Positions 7,135-15,546 of a DNA stretch of 34,101 nt are shown here, piece by piece. The DNA is taken from contig CAZAAT010000019.1 of NCBI GenBank assembly GCA_964483175.1, forward strand, positions 1 through 34,101. Reading direction: 5' to 3'. Both the position numbers and the translations under genes were made by a program. Numbering within the stretch: position 1 is the stretch's first letter; the number at the start of each line of letters is the position of its first letter. The notes under the pieces are model-generated. The model searched no databases. It was not told the DNA's origin and saw only the letters and a list, made by a program, of their open reading frames with translations. The DNA comes from JAAYHC01 sp964483175 (lineage in GTDB: Bacteria; Bacillota; UBA5301).

Positions 7135-8747
7135 GAGGCTACACTAACAGACTCCCGGATAAACCGGATGAAGTTTTGTACTATTATAGGATCAAAGTGT
7201 GTACCTGACTCCGCCTCCAACTGAACAACGGCCTGCTCTGGGGAGAGTGCAGGTCGATAAGGCTTTGGCCTGGTCATGGCCTCATAAGCATCAGCGACAG
7301 CCATAATTCTGGCCAGTTCAGGAATGCTTTCTCCCTTTAGGCCATCCGGATAACCTGAACCATCCCAATATTCATGATGGTGACGTACAATCTCGATAGC
7401 ATCCTGTAACATGCTGACTTCGGAGATAATAGCTACTCCCAGGGACGGATGCTGCCGGACCAGTTCCCACTCCTGATCGGTAAGGGGGCCGCGTTTATCC
7501 AGCACTCCAACTGGAATCTCCCCCTTGCCCAAATCATGAACCAACGATGCTTTGATTAGTAGGTTCATCTCTTCCTCTTTTAGGCCTGCCCAGAGACTGA
7601 ATTGCTGGACCAATCTCTTCACTCCCCTGGCATGCTCAACAGTATCTGGGTGACGATAATGTAGCCAAGTCAATAAGGGGCTCACCGCCCGGGCCACCGC
7701 CGGCTCCAAATCGACACAGAAAAGAAAATCCATCAGATCTTCTAAGTAGGAGACTCTGTTTTTCCCGGAGCGCTTTGAGTAGTACATCGCCATATCAGCT
7801 GCTGAAATGACAGCTTCGACAGTTTGGCCATGCTCGGGATAAATTGCGATTCCGATTGATAAGGTAACCCCGCAGTTCTTAGCTACACACTCGCGAAGCC
7901 GATCAGCCATCGCATGAACTTCATCAACTCCCAAGTTTCGTGCCAAAATCAGAAACTCTTCCCCACCATAACGGGCGACCAAATCGGTGCTACGAACGGT
8001 TTGGCGAATGTAGTTCGAAACCAAAGTCAAGACCTGATCACCTTTGAGATGACCGCAGGTCTCGTTGAACTTCTTGAAATCATCTACATCAACGAAAATA
8101 ATCGCAAATTTTTGTCCCTGTCTAATAGCCTGCTCAGCCTGTTCCAGAAAGTAGCGATGGTTAGCCAAACCGGTCAAAGAGTCAGTATGGGCTAAATGAC
8201 GCAGTCGTTCCGAATCACGGCCAATCTTCTCGATCATTTGCCGATACTCTGTGGCCAACCGTGAGACCATCCAGCAGATGATCCATATTAACAATATCTC
8301 AGCCATTACCTCATAGAGCACTTCTTCTGTGCTCAGGCCTACTACCAGAACCATAATTGAGCCAGGAATCCCCTGCACCCAGTATCTGCGGGGATTGACT
8401 CCGGAAAAGACCGATCTGAGTATGGCAACCGGAATAAACAACATCACCAGGGGGACAATTTCTGGCATTACCAGAGCCAAGAGGATTGTAGCCAGAGAGT
8501 CAAAGACGGTAAAACCCTGCGTAATAAGGGTTATGTTGTGTAAGCCTGCCTTGCTGGCCAGATAATAGTGGACCGGAATCGAGAAGGCCCAGACAAGCAG
8601 CGGTCCCAAATACTGATAATGTCCGTTAGCCAGCACCGACCCCAATAAAACCAGGCCTAATAGCACTCGTATCGGAACTATTATCCTAATTTCCCGTTCC
8701 AAAGTTCTGGTAAGCCAATTTTTACGATAAGTATCTTGATCCATCAT
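7131..8747 (-). CDS. Membrane GGDEF / HD-GYP protein (c-di-GMP turnover)
   Basis: A 538-residue membrane signalling protein. Residues 20-165 hold about five to six hydrophobic helices and no recognisable extracellular domain. A GGDEF domain follows, with RYGGEEF at 260-265 and an RxxD inhibitory site (Arg252-Asp255) five residues before it, so the cyclase active site and feedback site both look intact. The C-terminal third is an HD-GYP phosphodiesterase domain with LVHDLGKGEIP and HHHEYWDGSGYPDGLKGE. The protein may therefore both make and degrade cyclic di-GMP, or one domain may be regulatory. The more common order in two-domain c-di-GMP proteins is GGDEF-EAL; GGDEF plus HD-GYP in one chain is less frequent but frequent in clostridia. 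The ATG pair at 8747 has a weak AGGTTAG site. Confidence 0.93.
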   Translation of the reverse strand: MMDQDTYRKNWLTRTLEREIRIIVPIRVLLGLVLLGSVLANGHYQYLGPLLVWAFSIPVHYYLASKAGLHNITLITQGFTVFDSLATILLALVMPEIVPLVMLFIPVAILRSVFSGVNPRRYWVQGIPGSIMVLVVGLSTEEVLYEVMAEILLIWIICWMVSRLATEYRQMIEKIGRDSERLRHLAHTDSLTGLANHRYFLEQAEQAIRQGQKFAIIFVDVDDFKKFNETCGHLKGDQVLTLVSNYIRQTVRSTDLVARYGGEEFLILARNLGVDEVHAMADRLRECVAKNCGVTLSIGIAIYPEHGQTVEAVISAADMAMYYSKRSGKNRVSYLEDLMDFLFCVDLEPAVARAVSPLLTWLHYRHPDTVEHARGVKRLVQQFSLWAGLKEEEMNLLIKASLVHDLGKGEIPVGVLDKRGPLTDQEWELVRQHPSLGVAIISEVSMLQDAIEIVRHHHEYWDGSGYPDGLKGESIPELARIMAVADAYEAMTRPKPYRPALSPEQAVVQLEAESGTHFDPIIVQNFIRFIRESVSVAS

Positions 8748-8802
8748 TTTTAACTAACCTGAATTCTTTTAGATAAATGTATAATAATTACGCATCGGAC
8801 TA

Positions 8803-9321
8803 TTACATTCCTGCGCTTATTCCGTAGAGGCCACCCAACAATATTAGAACAACCGGACTAACCCGTGTCTTGATGCTCAAACCAACAGTAAGCAAGCAAA
8901 CAAGCAGATCTGGGAATGATAAAATTGAATCAGGGACAAGCATAATTCCGGCAGCTGTGATCAAACCGACAACCGCCGGACGCAGTCCGAGAAAAGTTCC
9001 GACTACAAGTGGGTGATCGCGTCGTCCTAAAAGAACCTTGGTTACTACCAGCGCAAGGATAAACGAGGGTAAAACCACCCCGCAGGTGGCCACAACCGAA
9101 CCCCACAACCCGAAAATCCGATAACCGACAAAAGTTGCTGAATTAACCGCGATCGGGCCGGGGGTCATCTGAGAGATCGCAACAATATCGGCGAACTCGC
9201 CGATGCCGAGCCAGCCCTTACTGAGTATCTCCGCTTGAATCAGGGGGATCATCGCATATCCGCCCCCAAAAGCAAATAACCCAATCTTGAAAAAAGACCA
9301 GAACAATTGAAAGGCAATAAT
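8803..9321 (-). CDS. chrA: ChrA-type chromate transporter, second half-size subunit
   Basis: A half-size CHR (chromate ion transporter) protein with the N-terminal motif FKIGLFAFGGGYAMIPLI, then SQMTPGPIAVNSATFVGY and CGVVLPSFILALVV, and about six membrane helices. Paired short CHR proteins form heterodimers that export chromate or related oxyanions. Start choice is unusual. The first standard codon in frame is TTG 9306, with no ribosome site and cutting the conserved helix short. ATT 9321 lies nine bases after GGGGGT and gives IIAFQLFWSFFKIG, which matches the usual family start. Between it and the upstream gene there is only TAG-AGA, in the same reading frame, so read-through would fuse the two halves. 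Function is inferred from the family. Confidence 0.83.
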   Translation of the reverse strand: MIAFQLFWSFFKIGLFAFGGGYAMIPLIQAEILSKGWLGIGEFADIVAISQMTPGPIAVNSATFVGYRIFGLWGSVVATCGVVLPSFILALVVTKVLLGRRDHPLVVGTFLGLRPAVVGLITAAGIMLVPDSILSFPDLLVCLLTVGLSIKTRVSPVVLILLGGLYGISAGM

Positions 9322-9324
9322 TCT

Positions 9325-9906
9325 CTATTCACCCCCGGGCAATCCGTGATCGGCTTGATCATTCGGTGACCAGCGTTTCCAGAAGAGGCCAAGAATAGCT
9401 GCCATGATAATCGTGTAAATCGGATTAATACCGGCGAAGGTCACCAATACAAAAACTGAGACGCCTAGCGCCCAACCACGCCAAGACTTCAAAATTTGAC
9501 CGCCTATCTTAATCGCGGCAGCAATAATCAGGCCAACCACGACCGGGCGTACTCCCGCAAAAAAAGCCGCCACCGCCGGCAGAGTTTGCAGAAAACTGTA
9601 GGCTTCGGCTACAGCAACGATCACTACAAACGAGGGCAATACTACTCCTAAGCCGGCTACGAGTAAACCCGACCAGCCTGCTAAATTATACCCGAGTGCC
9701 AGTGCGAGGTTAACAGCTACCGCTCCCGGAAGAGCTTGAACCACAGAGAGGTTATCGACCAACTCATCTTGGGTCAGCCACTTTTTACGATCGACCAGCT
9801 CCCGCTCGATTAATGGGATCATCGCCCAGCCGCCGCCGAAGACGAAAAAACCTAACCGCAAAAAGACTACAAACAACTGTCTTAACAATTGTTTAGATTT
9901 GACCAT
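9325..9906 (-). CDS. chrA: ChrA-type chromate transporter, first half-size subunit
   Basis: A 193-residue half-size CHR protein with FLRLGFFVFGGGWAMIPLIE, the signature SVVQALPGAVAVNLALALGY and GLGVVLPSFVVIVAV, and about six helices. It pairs with the gene immediately downstream. The open frame extends to 10026, but the extension overlaps the upstream DUF438 gene and is not conserved-looking. ATG 9906 has a GGAGG site six bases upstream and fits the family, so it is used here. The last residues (SPNDQADHGLPGGE) are a hydrophilic tail ended by TAG, in frame with the second subunit. Substrate could be chromate, but in anaerobes the natural anion may differ. Confidence 0.88.
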   Translation of the reverse strand: MVKSKQLLRQLFVVFLRLGFFVFGGGWAMIPLIERELVDRKKWLTQDELVDNLSVVQALPGAVAVNLALALGYNLAGWSGLLVAGLGVVLPSFVVIVAVAEAYSFLQTLPAVAAFFAGVRPVVVGLIIAAAIKIGGQILKSWRGWALGVSVFVLVTFAGINPIYTIIMAAILGLFWKRWSPNDQADHGLPGGE

Positions 9907-9976
9907 AGCCTGCCTCCAGCGGTATAATTCACCTCCGGACAGGCAATACCCTGTAAATAACCTGACGGCAAATTGA

Positions 9977-11221
9977 TTATTCCCACTCCAGCAGCCGTTT
10001 CTGGCCTTGAAGCCCGCGGATTCCACTTACCTCCTGCGTGACCTCGAGTACCCCCAGATATTGCTGGTTCTCATCCCGGACCGCAAAGTAACGGATATGA
10101 ACGAAGTTGTCGCCAAGAGTCAGCCAAAACTCCGCAGTATCTTTCCGCCCAGCGCGAAACTCCTCTACGATCTCCGTTACCACATGCACGCTTTCCGGCG
10201 GATGGCAGAGCTCTACTTTTCGGCCGATCACGGCTTTGGTTCTAGTAAAGATCCGATCCTTGGGCTTGGAAAAATAGCGAACCACATTATCTTGGTCAAC
10301 GAAGGTAATATCGATCGGAAGGTTGTTCAGAATCAGTTCAATCTGTTTCGGACTCAGTGAGCCGGTCTCAAAATTGATGGTTCCTTCGGGAGCAGGACCT
10401 TGTTGAGCTGGGGAGGCGATCTTTTCTGACTTGGGCTCCCAGCCCTGCTGTGGCCTGATTAGGGTATAGCCAATTTCGTCACTCTCGTCTCTAATCGCCA
10501 GCCAATCGGCTTCAGTCAAGGCCTCTGCGCTAAACTTAAACAACACCTTGTTTTCGCGGTAAATCATATCCATGATCAGGTCAAGCAATGGTTCAGCCAC
10601 TTCGTCGATATACTTGCTAACCTTGTCTAGACTCAGCCCCTCTTTATCCACGGCTAAAAAATTGGCTACCTGTTTAAGCTGATCTCGGATATCATCATGA
10701 ATTGACCACATCACCGATGGTGGTCCGCTCAGACCGTACTTCTCCAAATAGGGAAAGAGCAAGTTTTCTTCCCGGCTGTAGTGGTTTTCCACTTCGGACA
10801 AGGCCGAGTGCTTCTCCTGCCAGATAGTAAACAGTTCGGCTAATTCGGCTTGGTTTGATGCCTGTTTAAGCTGTGCAAAGAGTGGTCTTAATTCATCCTC
10901 GATCAATCTTTGAATCGCATCATTTTCTGCCTTGAACGTCTGCAAAGGATGACCGGGAGCAGCAGTAAGATCCGCATCGGCTTCCAAAGACTCTTGGAAC
11001 AAGGACACATGGACATCACACAGCCGTTTAACCTCTTCTTCGGGTAGGCCCCCGCTAATTAGGGCCTGCTCCAACCTGGCAATCTCCGTAGGCCCAACTG
11101 CATTTAGTAGGTCACGAAACTCTTCCTTAACATCGTCAACTTTTGCACCCTGATGCAGTCGCAGAATAATCTCTTTTAACTTTTGCTGGCGCAGTTGTCT
11201 GTTTTTGAGATATTCGGTCAT
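9977..11221 (-). CDS. DUF438 / hemerythrin HHE / PAS sensor protein
   Basis: A cytoplasmic three-part protein of about 414 residues. Residues 1-80 are a DUF438 domain, with two short helices and CDVHVSLFQESLE at its end. Residues 90-240 are a hemerythrin-like HHE domain, with a first His in GHPLQTFKAEN, then HYSREENLLFPYLEKY, SIHDDIRDQ and a late ENKVLFKF, the positions expected for a di-iron site. The C-terminal 120 residues are a PAS domain starting ILNNLPIDITFVDQDNVVRY. There is no kinase, cyclase or DNA-binding output. Such proteins are thought to sense oxygen or nitric oxide, which is inference here. ATG 11221 follows a GGGGGG tract; the open frame continues to 11239 without a better start. 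It lies upstream of the chrA pair on the same strand and may be co-transcribed. Confidence 0.9.
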   Translation of the reverse strand: MTEYLKNRQLRQQKLKEIILRLHQGAKVDDVKEEFRDLLNAVGPTEIARLEQALISGGLPEEEVKRLCDVHVSLFQESLEADADLTAAPGHPLQTFKAENDAIQRLIEDELRPLFAQLKQASNQAELAELFTIWQEKHSALSEVENHYSREENLLFPYLEKYGLSGPPSVMWSIHDDIRDQLKQVANFLAVDKEGLSLDKVSKYIDEVAEPLLDLIMDMIYRENKVLFKFSAEALTEADWLAIRDESDEIGYTLIRPQQGWEPKSEKIASPAQQGPAPEGTINFETGSLSPKQIELILNNLPIDITFVDQDNVVRYFSKPKDRIFTRTKAVIGRKVELCHPPESVHVVTEIVEEFRAGRKDTAEFWLTLGDNFVHIRYFAVRDENQQYLGVLEVTQEVSGIRGLQGQKRLLEWE

Positions 11222-11250
11222 GATTAACCCCCCTAGCAAGATCTCACTTT

Positions 11251-11267
11251 GTAATTTCTCCTATTAC
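11251..11267. promoter_or_regulatory. Inverted repeat between divergent genes
   Basis: GTAAT and ATTAC are separated by seven bases, midway between the DUF438 gene (start 11221, minus) and the small ORF (start 11299, plus). The position and symmetry suit a regulator binding site serving one or both genes. Short A/T repeats arise by chance, so this is tentative. Confidence 0.3.
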
Positions 11268-11298
11268 GGACAAAATACTTCTAAGGAGGTTGGAAAAG

Positions 11299-11418
11299 AT
11301 GGCTGACAGTAAACGATTTTGGGCTTACTCGAAAGCAATGGCTGCTCTACGTTTGCTCCGAAAAGAAGAACTGGCTAAAAAGCTCAATAGTTATCGACGC
11401 CGCAAGCCCTTAGGATAG
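11299..11418 (+). CDS. Small basic protein, 39 residues
   Basis: A short ORF encoding a lysine/arginine-rich helical peptide that begins MADSKRFWAY and ends SYRRRKPLG, followed by TAG. The start has an AAGGAGG site nine bases upstream, as good as any in the window. The middle part (KAMAALRLLRKEELAKKL) would form an amphipathic helix; there is no signal peptide. The last 28 bases overlap the 3' end of the convergent NSUN methyltransferase gene. I do not recognise the family. It may be a small regulatory or nucleic-acid-binding peptide, but that is only suggested by its charge. The chance that it is a real gene rests on the ribosome site and the gap it fills. Confidence 0.55.
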   Translation: MADSKRFWAYSKAMAALRLLRKEELAKKLNSYRRRKPLG

Positions 11419-12680
11419 TGGTTCTTGAGAGTAGTCCCGACAATTTTGCCCCAACCTAGCGAATATCCATCGACGTTGACCAGACACCATCCACTCGGGC
11501 CGGAATGGGTCAACGTCTCTCCGCGCAAGTAGGCTGAGACTTCGGCAGACTCCGCTGCCAAAACAAGACTGTTTCGCACTTCACCCGGGGTCAGGCTATG
11601 TGCCAGGGCATGAGCAGGCTCAAAGCGATTGGTGCGCAAACTTCCCAGCTCAAGCCCTGGTCGCAGGATCCGCAGTCCCGACAAGTCAGGGCAGTCAGCG
11701 GGCAACTGGTATAAGCGATCACCAAATTTGACGATCTCGGACGGAATCGGCAGCAAACAATGTTCCTCCCACCACCGTTGCACTAAAAGCAATTCGGTAC
11801 GATGTAAGTAAGTCGGCCGCCACCGGGAAAATGCTGGCAAAGAGCTACCACCTTTTGTCAGCACTGCAATAAAGTGTCCTTCACCGCGCACCTGATGCGG
11901 CCAGAGCCGAACTGTCTTTTCCAGACTGAACTCCGGATGTTTTGCTAAAAATGATTCAATAACCCCTTCATTCTCCAGCGATTCAAAGGTACAGGTTGAA
12001 TAGACCAACCTGCCGCCCGGCCTAACCAGGTCAGCCGCTGAATCGAGAATAGCGCGTTGCCTAGCTGCGCAACCGATCACATGCTCCATGCTCCATTCGG
12101 CGATCGTACCAGGCTCCTTGCGGAACATCCCCTCCCCTGAACAGGGAGCATCAAGCAAGACCCGGTCAAAAATGCCCCCATATTTTGCCGCCAGAAAATC
12201 CGGCCGGGCTGAACAGACGATACAATTACCGATTGCGAGCCGTTCGATATTCTGTGATATGACTTTGGCCCGGGCGAAGTCAATTTCGTTAGCCACCAGC
12301 AGACCGTGCCCTTGCATCTTCGCAGCAATATGGGTTGTCTTCCCTCCGGGGGCCGCCGCCAGATCTAAAACCAGTTCATCGGGTTGGGGATCTAATAGGG
12401 TTGCCACCACCATCGCACTGGGCTCTTGAATATAATACAAGCCGGCATCATGGTACGGATGTTTGCCCGGTTCATCCTGGGGCAAATAGTAAAAGCCCTC
12501 CGCAGACCAGGGCACCGGTTCGAGCTTAAACGGGACCAACTGCAGAAAGTCGGCTACCGATATTTTAAGCGTGTTAACCCGTAATCCATAAGTACGCTCT
12601 TGTTGAAAACTTTCAACAAAAGCAGTGAACTCGTGGCCAAGCATGGCCCGCATCTGGTCGAGAAAATCTGTTGGCAACAT
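11391..12680 (-). CDS. rsmF: RsmF/NSUN-type rRNA m5C methyltransferase
   Basis: A 429-residue SAM-dependent RNA cytosine-C5 methyltransferase. The Rossmann SAM site is LVLDLAAAPGGKTTHIAAKM. The two family cysteines are present in LLDAPCSGEGMFRK (motif IV) and VYSTCTFESLENE (motif VI). The C-terminal region holds an RsmF-like pre-PUA/PUA part that ends in LGWGKIVGTTLKNHYPKGLR, a characteristic family terminus. The N-terminal RTYGLRVNTLKIS matches the usual entry segment. Substrate is probably 16S rRNA (RsmF-like), by family. ATG 12680 has an AGGTGG site six bases upstream; the longer frame from 12698 is less likely. The 3' end overlaps the small convergent ORF. Confidence 0.92.
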   Translation of the reverse strand: MLPTDFLDQMRAMLGHEFTAFVESFQQERTYGLRVNTLKISVADFLQLVPFKLEPVPWSAEGFYYLPQDEPGKHPYHDAGLYYIQEPSAMVVATLLDPQPDELVLDLAAAPGGKTTHIAAKMQGHGLLVANEIDFARAKVISQNIERLAIGNCIVCSARPDFLAAKYGGIFDRVLLDAPCSGEGMFRKEPGTIAEWSMEHVIGCAARQRAILDSAADLVRPGGRLVYSTCTFESLENEGVIESFLAKHPEFSLEKTVRLWPHQVRGEGHFIAVLTKGGSSLPAFSRWRPTYLHRTELLLVQRWWEEHCLLPIPSEIVKFGDRLYQLPADCPDLSGLRILRPGLELGSLRTNRFEPAHALAHSLTPGEVRNSLVLAAESAEVSAYLRGETLTHSGPSGWCLVNVDGYSLGWGKIVGTTLKNHYPKGLRRR

Positions 12681-12726
12681 TTTAAACCACCTGCACAAGC
12701 ATAACCATCATGATCAATTTCCAGTC

Positions 12727-13320
12727 CTAGCTCTTAATTCCTACTATGAAAATATCGCCGAAATCCGGATCATTGCCTGAGTCCACGATTTTGAAGCCGA
12801 TTTCGCCAAAAGCACACCGTAGCCAATCAACCGGGTAGGGACGAACATGGCTAGTGCTAAGCCAAAACTGCTCTGCATGAATTGGCTCGGATTTGAAATC
12901 AGGGGTAATTACAATCAGGACACCTCTGGGCAGCAAAGCATCATAGCATTGCAATAACAACCTCAGCGCCTCGGGCCCGGGGTAGTGCTCTAACACGTGG
13001 GCCATAAAAATACCACCCAAACTTTGGCCATGCTGGCTGAGAAAAAGAGACCCATCGGCTCCGGTTGCTACCAGCCCTTTACTTTGACAGATAGCGATAT
13101 TATATGGATCCGAATCCACCCCCAGATAATTAAGGCCTTCCTCAGCCAAAGCTTGTAAAAACGCGCCCTGTCCGCAGCCGAAATCAACAACCAGACCCGG
13201 AGCGCCTTTAAAAAAGCGGGCATACTTTTTCTGGTAGCTGTAAACATGCTCCACTGAGCCGACAAAGTGGTTGTCCACATTGCTGAAAATCCGACCAAAT
13301 CGGTCATCATTGAACTTCAC
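12727..13320 (-). CDS. Class I SAM-dependent methyltransferase, unknown substrate
   Basis: A 197-residue methyltransferase with the motif I glycine loop LVVDFGCGQGAFLQALAEEG, an acidic second strand end (YLGVDSDPYNIA) and a motif IV region GIFMAHVLEHYPGPEALRLL. The HVLEH segment and the later GVLIVITPDFKSEPIHA fit Methyltransf_23/UbiE-like small-molecule or lipid/sugar methyltransferases, but the substrate cannot be told. GTG 13320 has a GAGAGGTG site six bases upstream; the earlier GTG 13329 is part of that site. It ends with TAG, and is followed 46 bases later by the NSUN gene on the same strand, so the two may be co-transcribed. Confidence 0.8.
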   Translation of the reverse strand: MKFNDDRFGRIFSNVDNHFVGSVEHVYSYQKKYARFFKGAPGLVVDFGCGQGAFLQALAEEGLNYLGVDSDPYNIAICQSKGLVATGADGSLFLSQHGQSLGGIFMAHVLEHYPGPEALRLLLQCYDALLPRGVLIVITPDFKSEPIHAEQFWLSTSHVRPYPVDWLRCAFGEIGFKIVDSGNDPDFGDIFIVGIKS

Positions 13321-13428
13321 CGTAATCACCTCTCGTCTAACATCATACGGTTCTGCCCTCTTACTTGTCCTAGGCTCAAGGAATTACTTGTTTTTCAGCG
13401 GAACAATACATAGTTGGAGGGATGCACC

Positions 13429-14499
13429 ATGCATCGACAAGTCTACCTTTTCGTCTTAATTGGCCTGCTTGTTGTGGCCTCAATCGCGCATGCCCAAACC
13501 AAGGCTGAGTTGCTAAATCAATACCTGCAAGCCTGTACCGATCTCAGACGGTTCAGTGGTTCAGTCCTGGTGGCCAAAGATGGGCAAATCTTGCTGAACC
13601 AAGGATACGGGATGGCCAACTATGAGCTTAATGTCCCGTGCACCCCCCAGACCAAATATCGTATCGGCTCGTTAACTAAGCAATTCACCGCGCTGGCAAT
13701 CATGCAGTTGGCAGAGGACGGGCTTTTGTCAGTGGATGATCCGCTACATAAATACCTACCTGACTATCCTAATGGGGAGAAAATCACTATTTTCCATCTC
13801 TTGACTCACACCTCCGGGATTCCCGATTACACCTCCGATCCTTTTTTCCTAATTCGTTCGATGGCTCCGGTGTCTGTGGACAAGTTGATCGAATCCTTTC
13901 AGGACCTCCCGTTGGAGTATCCACCCGGTGAAGAGTTCGTCTATTCAAACTCAGGCTACATTCTCCTGGGCAAAATTATTGAATTAGTAACCGGAGAATA
14001 TTATGATCTCTACCTATCCAACCAGATTTTAACCCCGCTTGGCTTAGCAGAAACCGGATATGATCTTGGCGTACCACTTATTCCAAATCGAGCTTCCGGA
14101 TATCTTCGCGGTTCTGATCGCTTTCTTAATGCCTTGCACATGGATATGAGCCACCTCTATGCCGCCGGGGCTATGTATTCAACGGTTACAGATCTATACC
14201 GTTGGGATCGCGCCCTCTATGGTAATAGTGTGATCAGCCAAAATTCGTTGGAGCAGATGTTAACCCCACAAATTGCTGGTTATGGCTACGGTTGGTATAT
14301 CTTTGATGTCTTTGACCGCTATTGCACCATGCATGGCGGGATAACCAGCGGTTTCACCTCCTTTTTAATGCGTTTTCCGGCTGATGACGCGGTCATCATC
14401 ATCCTCAGCAATATCGGCGATGCCCCGGTCGAGCGGATCGCGCGCGATCTAGCGGCGATTATCTTTGATGAACCCTATTTATTGCCAGCGGCAAAATAA
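13429..14499 (+). CDS. Secreted serine hydrolase, beta-lactamase class C / penicillin-binding fold
   Basis: A 356-residue protein with an N-terminal signal peptide (hydrophobic YLFVLIGLLVVASIAHA, likely cleaved after AHA) and a serine beta-lactamase-like domain. The catalytic Ser-x-x-Lys is in GSLTKQFTALAIMQLAEDG, the Tyr-x-Asn motif in YSNSGYILLGKI, and the third motif is replaced by HGG in CTMHGGITSGFTSF, usual for the class C-like esterase/peptidase (PF00144) family. It would act outside the membrane on peptides or esters; beta-lactam resistance should not be assumed. ATG 13429 is seven bases after a GGAGGG site. It stands alone between a divergent methyltransferase and the FMN riboswitch, with no obvious terminator after it. 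Confidence 0.85.
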   Translation: MHRQVYLFVLIGLLVVASIAHAQTKAELLNQYLQACTDLRRFSGSVLVAKDGQILLNQGYGMANYELNVPCTPQTKYRIGSLTKQFTALAIMQLAEDGLLSVDDPLHKYLPDYPNGEKITIFHLLTHTSGIPDYTSDPFFLIRSMAPVSVDKLIESFQDLPLEYPPGEEFVYSNSGYILLGKIIELVTGEYYDLYLSNQILTPLGLAETGYDLGVPLIPNRASGYLRGSDRFLNALHMDMSHLYAAGAMYSTVTDLYRWDRALYGNSVISQNSLEQMLTPQIAGYGYGWYIFDVFDRYCTMHGGITSGFTSFLMRFPADDAVIIILSNIGDAPVERIARDLAAIIFDEPYLLPAAK

Positions 14500-14567
14500 A
14501 AAGGCACATAAGAAGGATACAGGAAATTAATCACGAATAGAGTATCTGTAACTGCATAATCATTTAG

Positions 14568-14700
14568 TGATTCTTCAGGGCAGGGTGAGGCTGGAGCCGA
14601 TTCCCGACCGGTGGTAATGCGTAAGCTAGTCCACGAGCCGCAAGGCAGACCCGGTGTGATCCCGGGACCGACGGTATAGTCCGGATGAAAGAAGGATGCT
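14568..14700 (+). ncRNA. FMN riboswitch (RFN element)
   Basis: A complete RFN aptamer is recognisable by its conserved blocks in order: CTTCAGGGCAGGGTGAGG (5' stem and first loop), ATTCCCGACCGGTGGTAAT, TCCACGAGC, AGACCCGGTG, GATCCCGGGACCGACGGTAT, AGTCCGGATGAAAGAAGGAT (3' closing). FMN binding to such RNAs normally turns off downstream flavin genes. Here the aptamer is followed 20 bases later by a strong intrinsic terminator, so control is by transcription attenuation. The bases TTCAGGGC at 14574-14581 in the 5' part are an exact complement of GCCCTGAA at 14720-14727, the terminator's 5' arm, giving a natural antiterminator. It precedes an ABC importer. Confidence 0.95.
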
Positions 14701-14719
14701 TTTTTGTGTTAGCCTATTT

Positions 14720-14746
14720 GCCCTGAACTGTGTTCAGGGCTTTTTG
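14720..14746 (+). terminator. Intrinsic terminator of the FMN riboswitch
   Basis: GCCCTGAAC and GTTCAGGGC form a perfect nine-pair stem with a three-base loop, followed by five T's. It sits between the aptamer and the ABC transporter ATPase. When FMN is scarce its 5' arm can pair with the RFN 5' strand instead. Confidence 0.9.
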
Positions 14747-14778
14747 TTTAATCGTACTTTTTTCTAGGAGGATTATCT

Positions 14779-15546
14779 GTGACCCAGGATGCTGTCAACT
14801 GTCGAGGGGTTACCGTCTCTTTTACTGGAGCCGCAAACGCGCTAGAGGAGATCAGTTTTACTGTTAGGCCCGGAGAATACATTTCTGTAGTCGGTCCCAG
14901 TGGCTGCGGTAAATCTACCCTACTGCGCGTAATCGCCGGCCTCTTGAAACCAACCGCCGGTGAAGTCCAAGTCTTTGGCCGCAGTGGCCCTCCTCCCGAG
15001 CGAGGCGTGGGGTTTGTTTTTCAAGACCCCACCTTATTCTCCTGGCGCACTGCCTTACAAAACGTTGCTCTGCCGCTGGAAATCAAGGGTGTGGCCAAAG
15101 CCGAACGACTGGCCAGAGCCCATCAAGCTTTACGCGATGTAGGTTTGGCTGATAGCGCCGACCTTTACCCTGCTGAACTTTCGGGGGGAATGAAGCAACG
15201 AGTCTCACTGGCCCGTGCCTTGGTCGAGCAGTCACCGTTGTTACTGCTTGATGAGCCTTTTGCCGCGCTCGATGCTATGCGGCGGGAACGCTTCACCTAC
15301 GAGCTGTGGCGCCTGGGCCAGAAAAAAAAGCTTACCTTAATCATGGTTACGCACAGTATTTCTGAAGCTGTTTGGCTATCCCACCGAGTATTGGTCATGG
15401 GCGAAAAGCCAGGACGAATAATCGCTGAAATCCCCGTTGACCTTCCTGAAAATCGTGATATGTCGCTCCTATGCACACCGCAATTTGCTGCAATCTGCGG
15501 AGAAGTCCGAACAGCCTTGACCAATGGAGGTTGCTCCCATGACTAG
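14779..15546 (+). CDS. ABC transporter ATPase of the FMN-controlled importer
   Basis: A 255-residue ATPase of the nitrate/sulfonate/thiamine-precursor (SsuB/TauB-like) ABC family. It has the Walker A motif GPSGCGKST, the signature LSGGMKQRVSLARAL, the Walker B sequence LLLLDEPFAALD and an H-loop VTHSISEAV. GTG 14779 has a GGAGG site seven bases upstream. The last eight bases overlap the permease gene, suggesting translational coupling. Because the transcript begins with an FMN riboswitch, the cargo is very likely riboflavin or a precursor, similar to the RibXY-type ABC riboflavin importers. That link is inference; the family members themselves serve many substrates. Confidence 0.9.
   Translation: MTQDAVNCRGVTVSFTGAANALEEISFTVRPGEYISVVGPSGCGKSTLLRVIAGLLKPTAGEVQVFGRSGPPPERGVGFVFQDPTLFSWRTALQNVALPLEIKGVAKAERLARAHQALRDVGLADSADLYPAELSGGMKQRVSLARALVEQSPLLLLDEPFAALDAMRRERFTYELWRLGQKKKLTLIMVTHSISEAVWLSHRVLVMGEKPGRIIAEIPVDLPENRDMSLLCTPQFAAICGEVRTALTNGGCSHD

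Noticed and set aside
9907..10026. N-terminal extension of the first ChrA gene to 10026
   Set aside because: It overlaps the DUF438 gene end and has no family match; ATG 9906 has a good ribosome site.
13429..14499. Antibiotic-resistance beta-lactamase
   Set aside because: Motifs fit the wider PF00144 serine hydrolase family; the third motif is HGG, not a KTG typical of resistance enzymes.
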